Positions 16,715 to 26,107 of a stretch of 64,000 bases of DNA are shown one piece after another; the first letter of the stretch is position 1, and the number at the start of each line of letters is the position of its first letter. The stretch comes from Aliiruegeria lutimaris (GTDB taxonomy: Bacteria; Pseudomonadota; Alphaproteobacteria; Rhodobacterales; Rhodobacteraceae): the NCBI RefSeq assembly GCF_900099935.1, contig NZ_FNEK01000018.1:27523-91522 (forward strand). Reading direction: 5' to 3'. The notes beneath the pieces were generated by a model. That model was not told where the DNA came from. It saw nothing but the letters and a program-made list of their open reading frames with translations, and ran no database searches. The translations under genes were made by a program, and so were the position numbers.

Positions 16715-18123
16715 GCACGTACAGACATGTCGCCGTCATCGATATCGGCAAGACAAACGCCAAGGTGGCCCTTGTCGACATGCAGACCCTCACGGAAATC
16801 GATGTCCGGACAACTCCCAACACCGTGCTCGATACGCCGCCCTATCCGCATTTCGATATCGACCATCTCTGGGACTTCATCCTCGAAGGTCTGTCAACGT
16901 TCCAGAAGACCCATGGAATAGATGCGATCAGCGTGACGACACATGGCGCATCTATCGTGCTTCTGGACGCCGCGGGCGGGTTGGCTGTCCCGGTTCTGGA
17001 CTATGAGCATGAGGGGCCGGACAGGCTTGCGGCAGAGTATGACGCGATCCGCCCGGGCTTCGAGAGCACGGGGGCGCCGCGCCTGCCGATGGGGCTCAAT
17101 GTCGGCGCACAGCTTCACTGGCTGTTGCGTACCGTTCCCGGATTGCGGGAGCGGGTGGCAAAGGTCGTGACCTATCCGCAGTTCTGGGTGGCGCGTCTGA
17201 CCGGGATCGCCTGTACCGAAGTCACTTCTCTGGGCTGTCATACCGATTTGTGGGAACCGGAAATCGGTCGTTTCAGCAACCTGCCGGCGCAACTGGGGAT
17301 TGCCGACAGGATGGCGCCGGCCTACCTGGCCACGGACAAGGTAGGGCCCGTGCTGCCGATGTTGGCGCAGGCCATTGGGCTGGCGCCGGGTACCCCTGTT
17401 TTCTGCGGCATCCACGATTCCAACGCCTCGCTATATCCGCATCTTCTCGCGCTCAAGAGCCCGTTCACGGTCCTGTCGACAGGTACATGGGTCATCGCCA
17501 TGGCTATCGGAGGGCAGGCAACGCGGCTCGACCCTGCACGGGATACGCTGATCAACGTCAATGCGCTCGGAAACCCCGTCCCTTCGGCCCGTTTCATGGG
17601 CGGGCGGGAATACGAACTGCTGATGCGGGGGGAGAACGTCGCCCCTACAACGGACGACATAGAGGCAGTGCTGTCGTGTGGCGCGATGCTCCTGCCCTCC
17701 ATTGTCCCCGAGAGCGGACCGTATCAGGGACGACGCCCGGAATGGACCGTTCGGGGGGCAAGCCTCGCGCAAGGCGAGCGTGCAGCGGTGGTGTCGCTCT
17801 ACCTCGCCATGATGGCCGAGACCTGCCTCTCGATGATCGGTGCCGCGGGACCGACGCTTACCGAAGGTCCCTTCGCCCGCAACCAGCTCTTCCTCGATAT
17901 GCTGGCCGAGGCGACTGGCCGACCCGTCCTCCTCTCTTGCGGGTCGGCCACCGGAACGAGTATCGGCGCCGCGCTTCTGACCCGCGGCGCCGGCGCGACG
18001 CTTTCCGAGAAACCAAGGGTGCACCCACCGCTCGATCTGAGCCGCGCCCATGCGCTCCAATCCTATGCAAAAGACTGGCGGCAAGCCTGCGGCTCGCAAA
18101 TCGCCGCGGCCCATTCCGCCTGA
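16711..18123 (+). CDS. rhaK: Rhamnulokinase-type FGGY carbohydrate kinase
   Basis: The 470-residue protein phosphorylates the rhamnose-derived sugar. The N-terminal ATPase fold motif [17 protein letters not shown] is clear, as is the second-domain [15 protein letters not shown] and a C-terminal [17 protein letters not shown] segment. The ATG at 16711 overlaps the mutarotase stop; an earlier in-frame ATG at 16627 lies inside the mutarotase gene and is not used. In Rhizobium RhaK is also required for transporter activity; whether this holds here cannot be told. It belongs to the Rhizobium-type RhaK branch rather than E. coli RhaB, judged by overall sequence and synteny. Confidence 0.9.
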   Translation: MSTYRHVAVIDIGKTNAKVALVDMQTLTEIDVRTTPNTVLDTPPYPHFDIDHLWDFILEGLSTFQKTHGIDAISVTTHGASIVLLDAAGGLAVPVLDYEHEGPDRLAAEYDAIRPGFESTGAPRLPMGLNVGAQLHWLLRTVPGLRERVAKVVTYPQFWVARLTGIACTEVTSLGCHTDLWEPEIGRFSNLPAQLGIADRMAPAYLATDKVGPVLPMLAQAIGLAPGTPVFCGIHDSNASLYPHLLALKSPFTVLSTGTWVIAMAIGGQATRLDPARDTLINVNALGNPVPSARFMGGREYELLMRGENVAPTTDDIEAVLSCGAMLLPSIVPESGPYQGRRPEWTVRGASLAQGERAAVVSLYLAMMAETCLSMIGAAGPTLTEGPFARNQLFLDMLAEATGRPVLLSCGSATGTSIGAALLTRGAGATLSEKPRVHPPLDLSRAHALQSYAKDWRQACGSQIAAAHSA

Positions 18124-18139
18124 ATACAAGGAAGCTGAC

Positions 18140-19387
18140 ATGACCCGTCCCGACTACACCGCCGCGCAAGACGCCTTCGGGCATTGGGGCGTCGATACCG
18201 AAGCCGCGCTTGACCGCCTCGCAAGGATCCCGATCTCGGTCCATTGCTGGCAGGGCGATGACGTGGTGGGCTTCGAAGGCGTGACCGCGGGGAGCGGCGG
18301 CGGCATTCAGGCGACCGGCAATTATCCCGGCCGAGCCCGAACGCCTGACGAACTGCGCGCGGATCTCGAGTTTGCCTATGCCAACATCCCCGGCAAGCAC
18401 CGGCTGAACCTTCACGCCAGCTATCTCGACAGCGACGAGACGCCCGAGCGCGACGCGTTGGAATACAAGCATTTCGCACCCTGGGTGGACTGGGCAAAAG
18501 AGAATGGGCTCGGGCTCGATTTCAACCCGACCTTCTTTGCCCATCCCAAGGCTGACGACAACCTGACGCTGTCGCATCCCGACAAGGGCATCCGCGATTT
18601 CTGGATCCGACATGGCGAGATCTGCCGCGAGATCGCGGCGCGCATCGGCACTGAAATGGGTAGCCCCTGCGTGAACAACATCTGGGTCCCGGATGGCTAC
18701 AAGGACATTCCCGTAGGGCGGATGGCCGCCCGAGAGCGGTTGGAGGCCTCGCTCGACGCGATGCTCGCCAAGCAGTTCGACAAGGCGCAGCTCCTCGACG
18801 CGGTCGAGAGCAAGCTGTTCGGGCTGGGCGTGGAGGCCTGCACTGTCGGCAGCCACGAGTTCTATCTCGGGTACGCGATCCGCAAAAACACGCTGCTCTG
18901 CCTCGACATGGGCCATTTCCACCCCACCGAGAATATCGCCGATAAGCTCAGCGCGGTGGCGCTGTCGGTGGACGAGATCCTGCTCCATGTCAGCCGCCCG
19001 ATGCGGTGGGACAGCGATCACGTGATCCTGCTCAATGACGACATTCTTGCCATGGCGCAGGAGCTGGTTTTCGGCGATCTGCTTGGCCGCACCCATATCG
19101 GCCTCGACTTCTTCGATGCCACGATCAGCCGCACGGCCGCCTGGGTCGTGGGAACCCGCAACATGCAGAAGGCGCTGCTGCGGGCGCTGCTACAACCGGT
19201 CGAGATGCTGCAGGCCAAGGAGGCCGAGCTGAACTTCTCCGACCGTTTTATACTGACCGAAGAGCTCAAGGACCTGCCTTACGGCGCGGTCTGGAAGACC
19301 TTCTGCGAGCGGCAATCCGTGCCGAGCGGCGTGACCTTGCTCAACACACTCAACACCTACCAGGCCTCCGTGGCCGACCGAAAATAA
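18140..19387 (+). CDS. rhaI: L-rhamnose isomerase (Rhizobium type)
   Basis: The 415-residue metal-dependent isomerase converts L-rhamnose to L-rhamnulose. Visible family landmarks are ISVHCWQGDDVVGFEG near the start, HRLNLHASYLDSDE, FNPTFFAHPKADDNLTLSHPD, VEACTVGSHEFYLGYAI and CLDMGHFHPTENIADKLSA, the latter holding metal-binding Asp and His. The ATG at 18140 follows AAGGAAG. It follows rhaK by 16 bp. In R. leguminosarum the isomerase sits with the bifunctional aldolase on a separate transcript, whereas here it is in the transport operon. Confidence 0.92.
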   Translation: MTRPDYTAAQDAFGHWGVDTEAALDRLARIPISVHCWQGDDVVGFEGVTAGSGGGIQATGNYPGRARTPDELRADLEFAYANIPGKHRLNLHASYLDSDETPERDALEYKHFAPWVDWAKENGLGLDFNPTFFAHPKADDNLTLSHPDKGIRDFWIRHGEICREIAARIGTEMGSPCVNNIWVPDGYKDIPVGRMAARERLEASLDAMLAKQFDKAQLLDAVESKLFGLGVEACTVGSHEFYLGYAIRKNTLLCLDMGHFHPTENIADKLSAVALSVDEILLHVSRPMRWDSDHVILLNDDILAMAQELVFGDLLGRTHIGLDFFDATISRTAAWVVGTRNMQKALLRALLQPVEMLQAKEAELNFSDRFILTEELKDLPYGAVWKTFCERQSVPSGVTLLNTLNTYQASVADRK

Positions 19388-19397
19388 GGAGGGCGAC

Positions 19398-20237
19398 ATG
19401 CCCGAATTCACCCACGCCATCTCGTTTGTCGAAGAGGCCGCCCCGTTCGTCCAGCTCTGCTGGGACATGGGCTGGAACGAGGCGAATGGCGGTAATTTCA
19501 GCTGGCGCCTGCCGACCGACGAGATCGAGGCAATCCTGCGTCGCCGCTTTCCAAAGGCGCGCCCGACCGCCCCGCTGCCGCTCGATCAGGCCCAACCGAG
19601 CCTCGATGGCGACTACTTCCTGATGACCGGCTCAGGGCAGTTCTTCCGCCACGCTCTGGCCCATCCCGACGAGGTGTTCGGCATCATCCAGATCGTCGAT
19701 GGTGGCACGGCCTATCGCACCGTCTGGGGCTTTGCCATGGGTGGTCGGCCGACCTCGGAATTCGCCACGCATCTTGTTGGCCATGCCATCCGCAAGGAGG
19801 TCTCGGGCGGGCGCGAACGCGTGATCCTGCATTGCCACGTGCCGGAGTTCATTGCGCTCAGCTTCCTGATGCCGCTCGATTCCCGCGAGCTGAGCATGGC
19901 GCTCTGGCAGAAGATGCCGGAATGCATCGTGATCTTCCCCGACGGGGTGCGCGTGGTGCCGCCGCTGCTGCCCGGCACCGTCTCCATCGCTGAAGCTTCC
20001 GCGGTGGAGCTGCGAAACAGCCGCATCATCTCCTGGAGCCACCACGGGATTTTTGCCTCCGAGGAAAGCCCGGACAAGGTCTTCGCCCTTGTCGAGACCA
20101 TCGAGAAGGCATCGGCGATCCAGCGCCGTGTTCTGTCTGCGGGCGGCCCGCAACGTGGGATCGAACCATCGCTTCTGAGGGAACTCTGCGACAAGTTCGG
20201 CCATATCATGGTGTCGGAACCGGCCTTTCTGGACTGA
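19398..20237 (+). CDS. rhaD: Rhamnulose-1-phosphate aldolase, single-domain (E. coli RhaD type)
   Basis: The 279-residue class II aldolase cleaves rhamnulose-1-phosphate. It matches the E. coli enzyme in length and order of motifs: WDMGWNEANGGNFSWRL, DYFLMTGSGQFFRH, ILHCHVPEFIALSFL (zinc histidines in HCH) and SWSHHGIFA (third histidine). AAGGAGG precedes the start, 10 bp after rhaI. The same locus encodes a second, fused aldolase-dehydrogenase at 8669-10771, so the reaction is encoded twice by two architectures. The stop is followed by a terminator-like hairpin. Confidence 0.92.
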   Translation: MPEFTHAISFVEEAAPFVQLCWDMGWNEANGGNFSWRLPTDEIEAILRRRFPKARPTAPLPLDQAQPSLDGDYFLMTGSGQFFRHALAHPDEVFGIIQIVDGGTAYRTVWGFAMGGRPTSEFATHLVGHAIRKEVSGGRERVILHCHVPEFIALSFLMPLDSRELSMALWQKMPECIVIFPDGVRVVPPLLPGTVSIAEASAVELRNSRIISWSHHGIFASEESPDKVFALVETIEKASAIQRRVLSAGGPQRGIEPSLLRELCDKFGHIMVSEPAFLD

Positions 20238-20300
20238 CACCTCGCCTCCTTGAGGATGTGCAAGCCGATGCCAACGACAGAGCTGAGACGTGTTTGATCG

Positions 20301-20331
20301 AACCGGATCCGGCAAAGTCCGGATCTGGTTT
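20301..20331 (+). terminator. Hairpin after the rhamnose operon
   Basis: AACCGGATCCGG (20301-20312) pairs with CCGGATCTGGTT (20319-20330) with one mismatch around a short AAAGT-centred loop. Only a short T run follows, so strength is uncertain, but it lies 60 bp after the last rha stop codon. Confidence 0.5.
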
Positions 20332-20457
20332 ATGATCTATGTACCCATTGCCAAAACTCCCAGCGGGGGGCGAATGGCACCGCAGAGTGTCTGGCAGGTT
20401 CCGAGTGACCGGCTCGAACCGGTCTTTCGCGATGGGTGCAGCGTGCGGAAGCACAGA

Positions 20458-20475
20458 GCTGATTGTGTTGAAAAA
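20458..20475 (+). repeat. Left terminal inverted repeat of the IS1182-type element
   Basis: The 18 bases GCTGATTGTGTTGAAAAA are the exact reverse complement of 22026-22043. Confidence 0.8.
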
Positions 20476-20537
20476 CTCCTGCTTGATCGGGTGGTAGGTT
20501 GCTGATTCACTTTCCGTATTGAGCGGGAGAGTTGGTG

Positions 20538-21953
20538 ATGATGGGACCGAGGAAAGAGGCGCAAGGCGCTCTGTTCTATGAGTTCTCGCTGGAAGATCAT
20601 GTCCCGCAGGATCATTTGTTACGGTCGATTGACCGGTTCGTCGATCTGAGCGGTGTCCGCGGGCATCTGACAGAGTTCTATAGCCACACTGGCCGCCCTT
20701 CGGTCGACCCCGAACTGCTGATCCGGATGTTGCTGGTAGGATATTGCTTTGGCCTCAGATCAGAACGGCGCCTGTGCGAGGAGGTGCACTTGAACCTGGC
20801 GTATCGCTGGTTCTGTCGGCTCGACCTGACCGACCCGGTTCCGGATCACGCCACGTTTTCGAAGAACCGTCATGGACGGTTTCGCGAGAGTGACCTGCTC
20901 CGCCACTTGTTCAAGATGACCGTCCAGCGTTGCATGGAAGAGGGGTTGGTCGGCGGACAGGGTTTTGCTGTAGATGCCAGCCTGATCGTCGCGGATGTCC
21001 AGAAGCAGAACTCCAGCGGTCCTGACCAATGGAAGGCCACGGACATTGATCCCGACACAGCGCCCCGAGCAGTTCGCGAATATCTGGACGCGCTGGATGA
21101 TGAAGCTTTCGGCGCAGCCACCACGGTTGAACCGAAGTTCACCGCGCATGCCGATCCAGCCAGCCAATGGACCGCGGCGCGCAAGGGGCCGTTCGCCATT
21201 GTCGCTCGGACCAATGGCGCTCCAAGGCTCACTTCTTTGCCTATTCCGACAATTACCTGATCGACACCGATCATGGCGTCATCGTCGATGTCCACGCCAG
21301 CCGGTCGATCAAGACCGCCGAGGTGGGCGCGATGCGCAAGATGATCGACCAAACGAAGGAGCGGTTCGGTCTGGAGCCGGATTGGATCGCCGCGGATACC
21401 GCTTACGGATCAACCGACAACTTGTTCTGGCTCACACTCAGGCGGAAGATCCTGCCGTTCATCCCGGTCTTCGACAAAGGCGAGCGCACGGACGGCACGT
21501 TTTCCAGATCCGACTTCACCTGGGACGACGAGAACGAGCGCTACATCTGCCCCGAGGGCAAGGAGATGCGACACACTTGGCGGACCTACTCTGATCCCAC
21601 CCGGAATGCGCCGAACTGGAGATCGCGCAAATACCGGGCCCGGAAATCCGATTGCATGAACTGTCCCTCGAAGAGAGTGTCCCAACTCCGAGGCGCGCGC
21701 GATCCACCGGGAGAAATACGAGATCGTCCGAAACCTCGCCCGAAGTTGCACGGCTTCCGAATTCAACGCGACGGCTCAGAGGCGCCGAAAGAAGGTCGAG
21801 ATGCTGTATGCAAATCTCAAGCGTATCCTCGGGCTGCACCGCCTCCGATTGCGAGGCCCATGTGGGGTCCAAGATGAATTCACCCTCGCAGCCACCGCCC
21901 AAAACCTCCGGAAACTCGCAAAACTCAAGCCATTGGTGCCAGCCGCAGGATAG
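20538..21953 (+). pseudogene. IS1182-family transposase, frameshifted
   Basis: Three consecutive frames together make one transposase. The first (from 20538) contains the IS1182 N-terminus, FYEFSLEDHVPQDHLLRSID, LLVGYCFGLRSERRLCEEVH and the first acidic catalytic segment GFAVDASLI. A shift near 21190-21230 moves to the frame reading FFAYSDNYLIDTDHGVIVDV and DWIAADTAYGSTDNL with the second catalytic Asp. A further shift around 21670-21800 leads to the C-terminal frame LYANLKRILGLHRLRLRG and a stop at 21951. The protein cannot be made as one chain. Confidence 0.85.
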
Positions 21954-22025
21954 AACGGCGGCATGGCCTCAGATTGCCTCGCCAAACCAAGCCGGAAATC
22001 CGGAGCCCCCCAAAAAACCGGCGAC

Positions 22026-22043
22026 TTTTTCAACACAATCAGC
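22026..22043 (-). repeat. Right terminal inverted repeat of the IS1182-type element
   Basis: TTTTTCAACACAATCAGC on the plus strand, an exact 18-base inverted copy of the left end. Confidence 0.8.
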
Positions 22044-22247
22044 CCGTTTGCGACGGATGCTGCGTGACGCACGAAGGTCAGCTTCATTTGCGACAAGGCG
22101 ACCATTGCCTTATCGGAGTACAAGAGCGACAGGTCGTCAGGAGTATCGTGAAGATCGCTCTGACGAGGAGCGTTTTTTTCACGGAAGTGGCGCCGTCCGG
22201 AGACCCAAGTTCCACGACCCGTGACGTCTCGAAGAAGGAGGAATGAC

Positions 22248-23024
22248 ATGGAAATGAATCTCGCCGGAAAGACCGCGCTCATAACCGGAAGCTCCGATGG
22301 TATAGGATTGGCCGTCGCCAGGGGGCTCGCCGCCGAAGGCGTCGCGGTCCTGATCAACGGGCGTCACGCCGACAAAGTGGATCAGGCCTGCAAATCCATT
22401 GGAGAGCTTGCGACGCCGGCCGTTGGCGATGTGGCAACCGTTGATGGCATTGCCGCCGTCCTGAAGGCCGTCTCGGAAGCTGGCGGTGTCGACATCCTGA
22501 TCAACAATGCCGGCACCGGGTCGAATGAGACGATCATGGAGGCGCCGGACGAGAAATGGCAGGACTACTGGGACCTGCACGTGATGGCTGCGGTCCGTCT
22601 GGCGCGCGGTGTCGTTCCCTATATGGAGGCTCGTGGCAGCGGTGTCGTGTTGAACAATGCCTCGATCTGCGCCGTCCAACCGCTTTGGTATGAACCCATC
22701 TACAACGTCACCAAGGCAGCGCTGATGATGTTTTCCCGCACCCTGGCGACCGAGTTGGTGGGCAAGAACATTCGTGTGAATTGCGTGAATCCCGGACTGG
22801 TTCAAACGCCCGACTGGGAGAACACGGCACGTGAACTGACCGCCGAAAGCGGTGGCGACTGGCAGGGCTATCTGCAAAACGTCGCGAACGAACACGCGCC
22901 AATCAAGCGGTTCTGCACGCCCGCGGAGTTGGCGGATTTCTTTGTCTTCCTGTGTTCCGACCGCGCGAGTTACTCGATCGGTTCCACCTATTTCGTCGAT
23001 GGCGGAATGAAAGTAACCGTATGA
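22248..23024 (+). CDS. Short-chain dehydrogenase/reductase
   Basis: The 258-residue classical SDR has the NAD(P)-binding TGSSDGIG near residues 13-20, NNAG in the middle and the active-site Tyr-x3-Lys in YNVTKAAL with an upstream serine in NNASI. A GRHADKV segment after beta-2, with Arg rather than Asp, favours NADP(H). The ATG at 22248 follows AAGAAGGAGG. It stands alone between a dead insertion sequence and a terminator, so the substrate cannot be guessed from neighbours; a link with sugar or lactaldehyde metabolism from the rhamnose locus is conceivable because only the IS separates them. Confidence 0.88.
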   Translation: MEMNLAGKTALITGSSDGIGLAVARGLAAEGVAVLINGRHADKVDQACKSIGELATPAVGDVATVDGIAAVLKAVSEAGGVDILINNAGTGSNETIMEAPDEKWQDYWDLHVMAAVRLARGVVPYMEARGSGVVLNNASICAVQPLWYEPIYNVTKAALMMFSRTLATELVGKNIRVNCVNPGLVQTPDWENTARELTAESGGDWQGYLQNVANEHAPIKRFCTPAELADFFVFLCSDRASYSIGSTYFVDGGMKVTV

Positions 23025-23441
23025 TGGCGGCAATAGCCTCCTGCTGAAGCAAGGATGCAATGGCTCTCCTTCCGGGAGGTTCGAGGGCCTCCGCTCCCTT
23101 CGCCTGGGTCAACCTCGCGGTGGTCTCAGGTCTGCGTTCAGAACGGAGACAAGCATTTACGCGATACCGGTCCATTGCTGAGGTATAGATAAACGGCCCC
23201 CCTTGGGCCGTTCACGCCTGTTCGGGCCTGCCGGCCGAAGAGCCGGATTGTCCGCTGACCGGAATTTGGCGGATCTCGTGATGAAAGTCTGCTCTTCTAC
23301 CCCAGGACCGGACGCCCGGAGTGCACTGCAAAGGGCGTTGCGCCTGCAACGAACGGCGGCAAGCTCAGGAAAGCCGCCTCCGAAACTATGTACGGAATCG
23401 GTCCGCTTGGGCTTCAGCTGTCCCAGCCAATTACCCCCCCC
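23025..23441. other. 417-bp gap with no gene; one short hairpin
   Basis: No convincing coding frame is present. An 8-bp stem, AACGGCCC (23191-23198) with GGGCCGTT (23204-23211), lies about 170 bp after the SDR stop and may end that transcript, though no T run follows. Confidence 0.4.
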
Positions 23442-23476
23442 AAAAAAACGGCGCCGTCCATCTTTGGAGGCGCCGT
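23442..23476 (-). terminator. Rho-independent terminator of the iron-binding protein gene
   Basis: Read leftwards, ACGGCGCC (from 23476) pairs with GGCGCCGT (to 23448) and is followed by a run of seven T (23448-23442). It begins about 28 bp after the stop codon at 23504. Confidence 0.85.
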
Positions 23477-23503
23477 CCCGTGGTCCCGTGAGTGGGAAAC
23501 GAC

Positions 23504-24535
23504 TTACTTCCAGCCGACCTCGTTAAAGATCTTCTGCGCCGTGCCGATATTCTCCGCCACGATCGAGAGGTCGATCTCGTCGGCCTTGAAACTGCCGAGT
23601 TTCTCGACGGAATCGGCCAGCGCGACCCCATTTACCGCCGGGAACTCGTCATTTCCGGCCGAGAAATAGACCTGCGCCTGGTCGGAGGCGAGATATTCGA
23701 GGAACTTGATCGCGTTTTCCCTGTTCGGTGCATGCGCGGCAACACCGCCGCCCGAAAGGTTCATATGCGCGCCGCGGTCGTCCTGGTTCGGGAACACCCA
23801 ACCGATCCGGTCGATTTCTTCCGACACGCCTTTCACTTCCGTGCGCAGCGCACGGGCGAAGTAATAGGTGTTGGACACGGCAATTACGCACTCGCCCGAG
23901 ACGATGCCCCGGATCTGGTCGGTATCGCCGCCCTGCGGCGGGCGCGCCATGTTGTCGACCACGCCCTGCGCCCAGTCCCGCGCCGCATCTTCGCCCTCAT
24001 GGACAACGATGGAGGCCAGAAGGGTCTGGTTATAGGTGTTGCCCGAAGAGCGGATGCAAACCAGTCCCTTGTATTTCGGGTCGGCCAGGTCGGCATAGGT
24101 CATGGGCGGGTCGGTCAACTCGTTCTTGTCATATAAGAAGATCCGCCCGCGCTGCGAGAAACCGAACCACTGGTTGTCACTGTCCTGCAGGTTCGAGGGG
24201 ATGCGCTCTTCCAGCACCGCGCTGTCAATCGCTTGCAGCACGCCGGCATCCTTGGCCCGCTTGAGCCGGGAGGTATCGACCGTCAGCAGGATGTCGGCCG
24301 GGCTGTTGGCGCCTTCGGAGGACATGCGGGCGATCATCTCGTCGGCATTGCCTTCGATCCGGTTGATCCGGATACCAGTCGCCTCTTCGAAATCCGAGTA
24401 GAGCCGCTCGTCGGTGTCGTAGTGGCGCGAGGAATAAAGGTTCAACTCCCCCTCGGCAAAGGCCATCGTGGCGCATCCGGCCAGCAGGCCCGCGAGGGCT
24501 ACACTGACGAGTCGAGTCGATCGAGATTGGGACAT
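23504..24535 (-). CDS. Fe(3+) ABC-transporter substrate-binding protein (FbpA/FutA type)
   Basis: The 343-residue periplasmic protein has a signal that can be read either as Sec type I (AFA|EGE) or as a lipobox (LAGC, Cys21). The mature part starts ELNLYSSRHYDTDERLYSDFEEATGI, typical of iron-binding FbpA/FutA proteins, with SPADILLTVD and NTYYFARAL, the latter holding the paired tyrosines that bind ferric iron. The ATG at 24535 follows GGAGA. No permease or ATPase gene is nearby, so it is an orphan component. The AT-rich upstream region (GAATAATTCCGATAATAA on the minus strand) could hold an iron-responsive operator, which I cannot confirm. Confidence 0.85.
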   Translation of the reverse strand: MSQSRSTRLVSVALAGLLAGCATMAFAEGELNLYSSRHYDTDERLYSDFEEATGIRINRIEGNADEMIARMSSEGANSPADILLTVDTSRLKRAKDAGVLQAIDSAVLEERIPSNLQDSDNQWFGFSQRGRIFLYDKNELTDPPMTYADLADPKYKGLVCIRSSGNTYNQTLLASIVVHEGEDAARDWAQGVVDNMARPPQGGDTDQIRGIVSGECVIAVSNTYYFARALRTEVKGVSEEIDRIGWVFPNQDDRGAHMNLSGGGVAAHAPNRENAIKFLEYLASDQAQVYFSAGNDEFPAVNGVALADSVEKLGSFKADEIDLSIVAENIGTAQKIFNEVGWK

Positions 24536-24650
24536 GCGTGTCTCCGGTACCTGTCTGCGTGCTATTTGTCCGAGCGTTATTATCGGAATTATTCTCGGGC
24601 GCAAGCCATTCCTTATCATTTCACTTGGGAAAGGGCATGCCTCCGGTCAA

Positions 24651-24678
24651 CGAAACGGGCGCCCCACCGGGACGCCCG
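24651..24678 (-). terminator. Terminator at the end of the dctPQM operon
   Basis: Read leftwards, CGGGCG and CGCCCG (24678-24673 and 24661-24656) form a stem with an 11-nt loop followed by TTTCGTT, 25 bp after the dctM stop codon. Confidence 0.6.
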
Positions 24679-24703
24679 CTTCCATCGCATCAATTTCACC
24701 GGG

Positions 24704-26101
24704 TCAATTGGTGATGATCTCCGGGCCCATCAAGGCGGTGGGCAGGTAGGTCGATAGCCACGGGATATAGGTCACCATGATCAGGAAGACGAAGAGCACG
24801 GCCAGGAACGGCAGCGCTGCGCGCACGACCCGCATCATTGGCATCCCCGCGACGCCGGAGGTGACGAAGAGATTGAGGCCGACCGGCGGCGTTATCATGC
24901 CGATCTCCATGTTCACCACCATGATGATGCCAAGATGGATCGGGTCCACGCCCAGCTCGATGGCGATCGGGAAAACCAGCGGCGCCACGATCACCAGAAG
25001 GCCCGAAGGCTCCATGAACTGGCCGCCGATCAGCAGGATCACGTTTACGACGATCAGGAACATCACCTTGTCGAACCCGGCCGAGAGCATCGCTTCGGCG
25101 ATCTGCTGCGGCACCTGCTCGTCGGTCAGAACATGCTTCAGGATCAGCGCGTTGGCGATGATGAACATCAGCGTGATGGTCAGCTTGCCGGCCTCGTAGA
25201 GTGTGTTGATCGTGTCGCGGTGAAAGAACGCCGTGACGAGCGCATAGGGGCGCTCCAGAAGCGTCTTGTTGCGCTGGCCTTCCTCATGCGCCGCGAGCGG
25301 TCCCATGTCCCGGTAGACGAAACAGGCAACGAGGAACGCATAGACCGAGGCGACAGCGGCGGCTTCCGTCGGGGTGAAGATAGCCCCCGTGAGGCCCGGC
25401 ACACCGTAGATGCCGACCATGATGATGACGATCAGCATCAATCCCCAGAAGGCGTCGCGGAACGAGGCACCAATCTCGTGCCAGCCAAGCCAGTCTCCCT
25501 TGGGCAGGTTACGGATCCTGGCGATTGCATAGATCGTGATCATCAGCATCGTGCCGGCCATCAATCCGGGAATGACGCCAGCAAGGAACATCCGGCCTAC
25601 CGAGACATCGGTGGCGGAAGCGTAGACAACCATCACGATCGAGGGCGGGATCAGGATGCCGAGCGTGCCGGCATTGGCGATGACACCGGCGGCGAAATCC
25701 TTGGAATAGCCGACCTTCTGCATCGCCGCGATGACGATCGAGCCGATGGCGACCACGGTCGCGGGCGAGGAGCCCGAGAGCGCGGCGAAGATCATGCAGG
25801 CAAAGACACCGGCAATCGCCAGGCCACCCGGCAGGTGGCCGACGCAGGCAATGGCAAAGCGGATGATCCGCTTGGCGACGCCGCCGGTGGACATGAAGCT
25901 GGAAGCCAGGATGAAGAAGGGGATCGCCAGCAGTGTGTAGTGGCCCGCCATCGCCTGGTAGAGCGACTGCGCGACCGAGGCCAGCGAGCTGTCCGAATTG
26001 ACCAGCAGGAAGATGATGGAGCTGAGGCCGAGGCTGACGGCGATGGGAACGCCCACCAGAAGGAGCGCCACCACCATGGCGAAGAGAACAACGATTTCCA
26101 T
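24704..26101 (-). CDS. dctM: TRAP transporter large permease (DctM)
   Basis: The 465-residue protein is the substrate-translocating subunit of a C4-dicarboxylate-type TRAP transporter. It is almost entirely hydrophobic with about 12-14 helices. The motifs SSFMSTGGVAKRIIRFA, AALSGSSPATVVAIGSIVIAAM, GTLGILIPPSIVMVVYA and GMITPPVGLNLFVTSGV are the family hallmarks. A hydrophilic loop (about residues 260-300) is longer than in many DctM proteins. It lies six bases after dctQ, in one operon with dctP and dctQ. Confidence 0.93.
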   Translation of the reverse strand: MEIVVLFAMVVALLLVGVPIAVSLGLSSIIFLLVNSDSSLASVAQSLYQAMAGHYTLLAIPFFILASSFMSTGGVAKRIIRFAIACVGHLPGGLAIAGVFACMIFAALSGSSPATVVAIGSIVIAAMQKVGYSKDFAAGVIANAGTLGILIPPSIVMVVYASATDVSVGRMFLAGVIPGLMAGTMLMITIYAIARIRNLPKGDWLGWHEIGASFRDAFWGLMLIVIIMVGIYGVPGLTGAIFTPTEAAAVASVYAFLVACFVYRDMGPLAAHEEGQRNKTLLERPYALVTAFFHRDTINTLYEAGKLTITLMFIIANALILKHVLTDEQVPQQIAEAMLSAGFDKVMFLIVVNVILLIGGQFMEPSGLLVIVAPLVFPIAIELGVDPIHLGIIMVVNMEIGMITPPVGLNLFVTSGVAGMPMMRVVRAALPFLAVLFVFLIMVTYIPWLSTYLPTALMGPEIITN

Positions 26102-26107
26102 CTGATG

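Larger units (their letters stand above)
20458..22043 (+). mobile_element. Degenerate IS1182-family insertion sequence
   Basis: A 1586-bp element is bounded by perfect 18-bp terminal inverted repeats, GCTGATTGTGTTGAAAAA at 20458-20475 and its complement at 22026-22043. The size, repeats and transposase type agree with the IS1182 family. The transposase is broken by at least two frameshifts, so the copy is dead. No clear target duplication is seen next to the repeats. It separates the rhamnose locus from an SDR gene. Confidence 0.8.

Noticed and set aside
20206..20454. Minus-strand frame of 82 codons between the rha operon and the IS element
   Set aside because: No start signal, no family and it overlaps the end of the aldolase gene; probably chance or remnant DNA.
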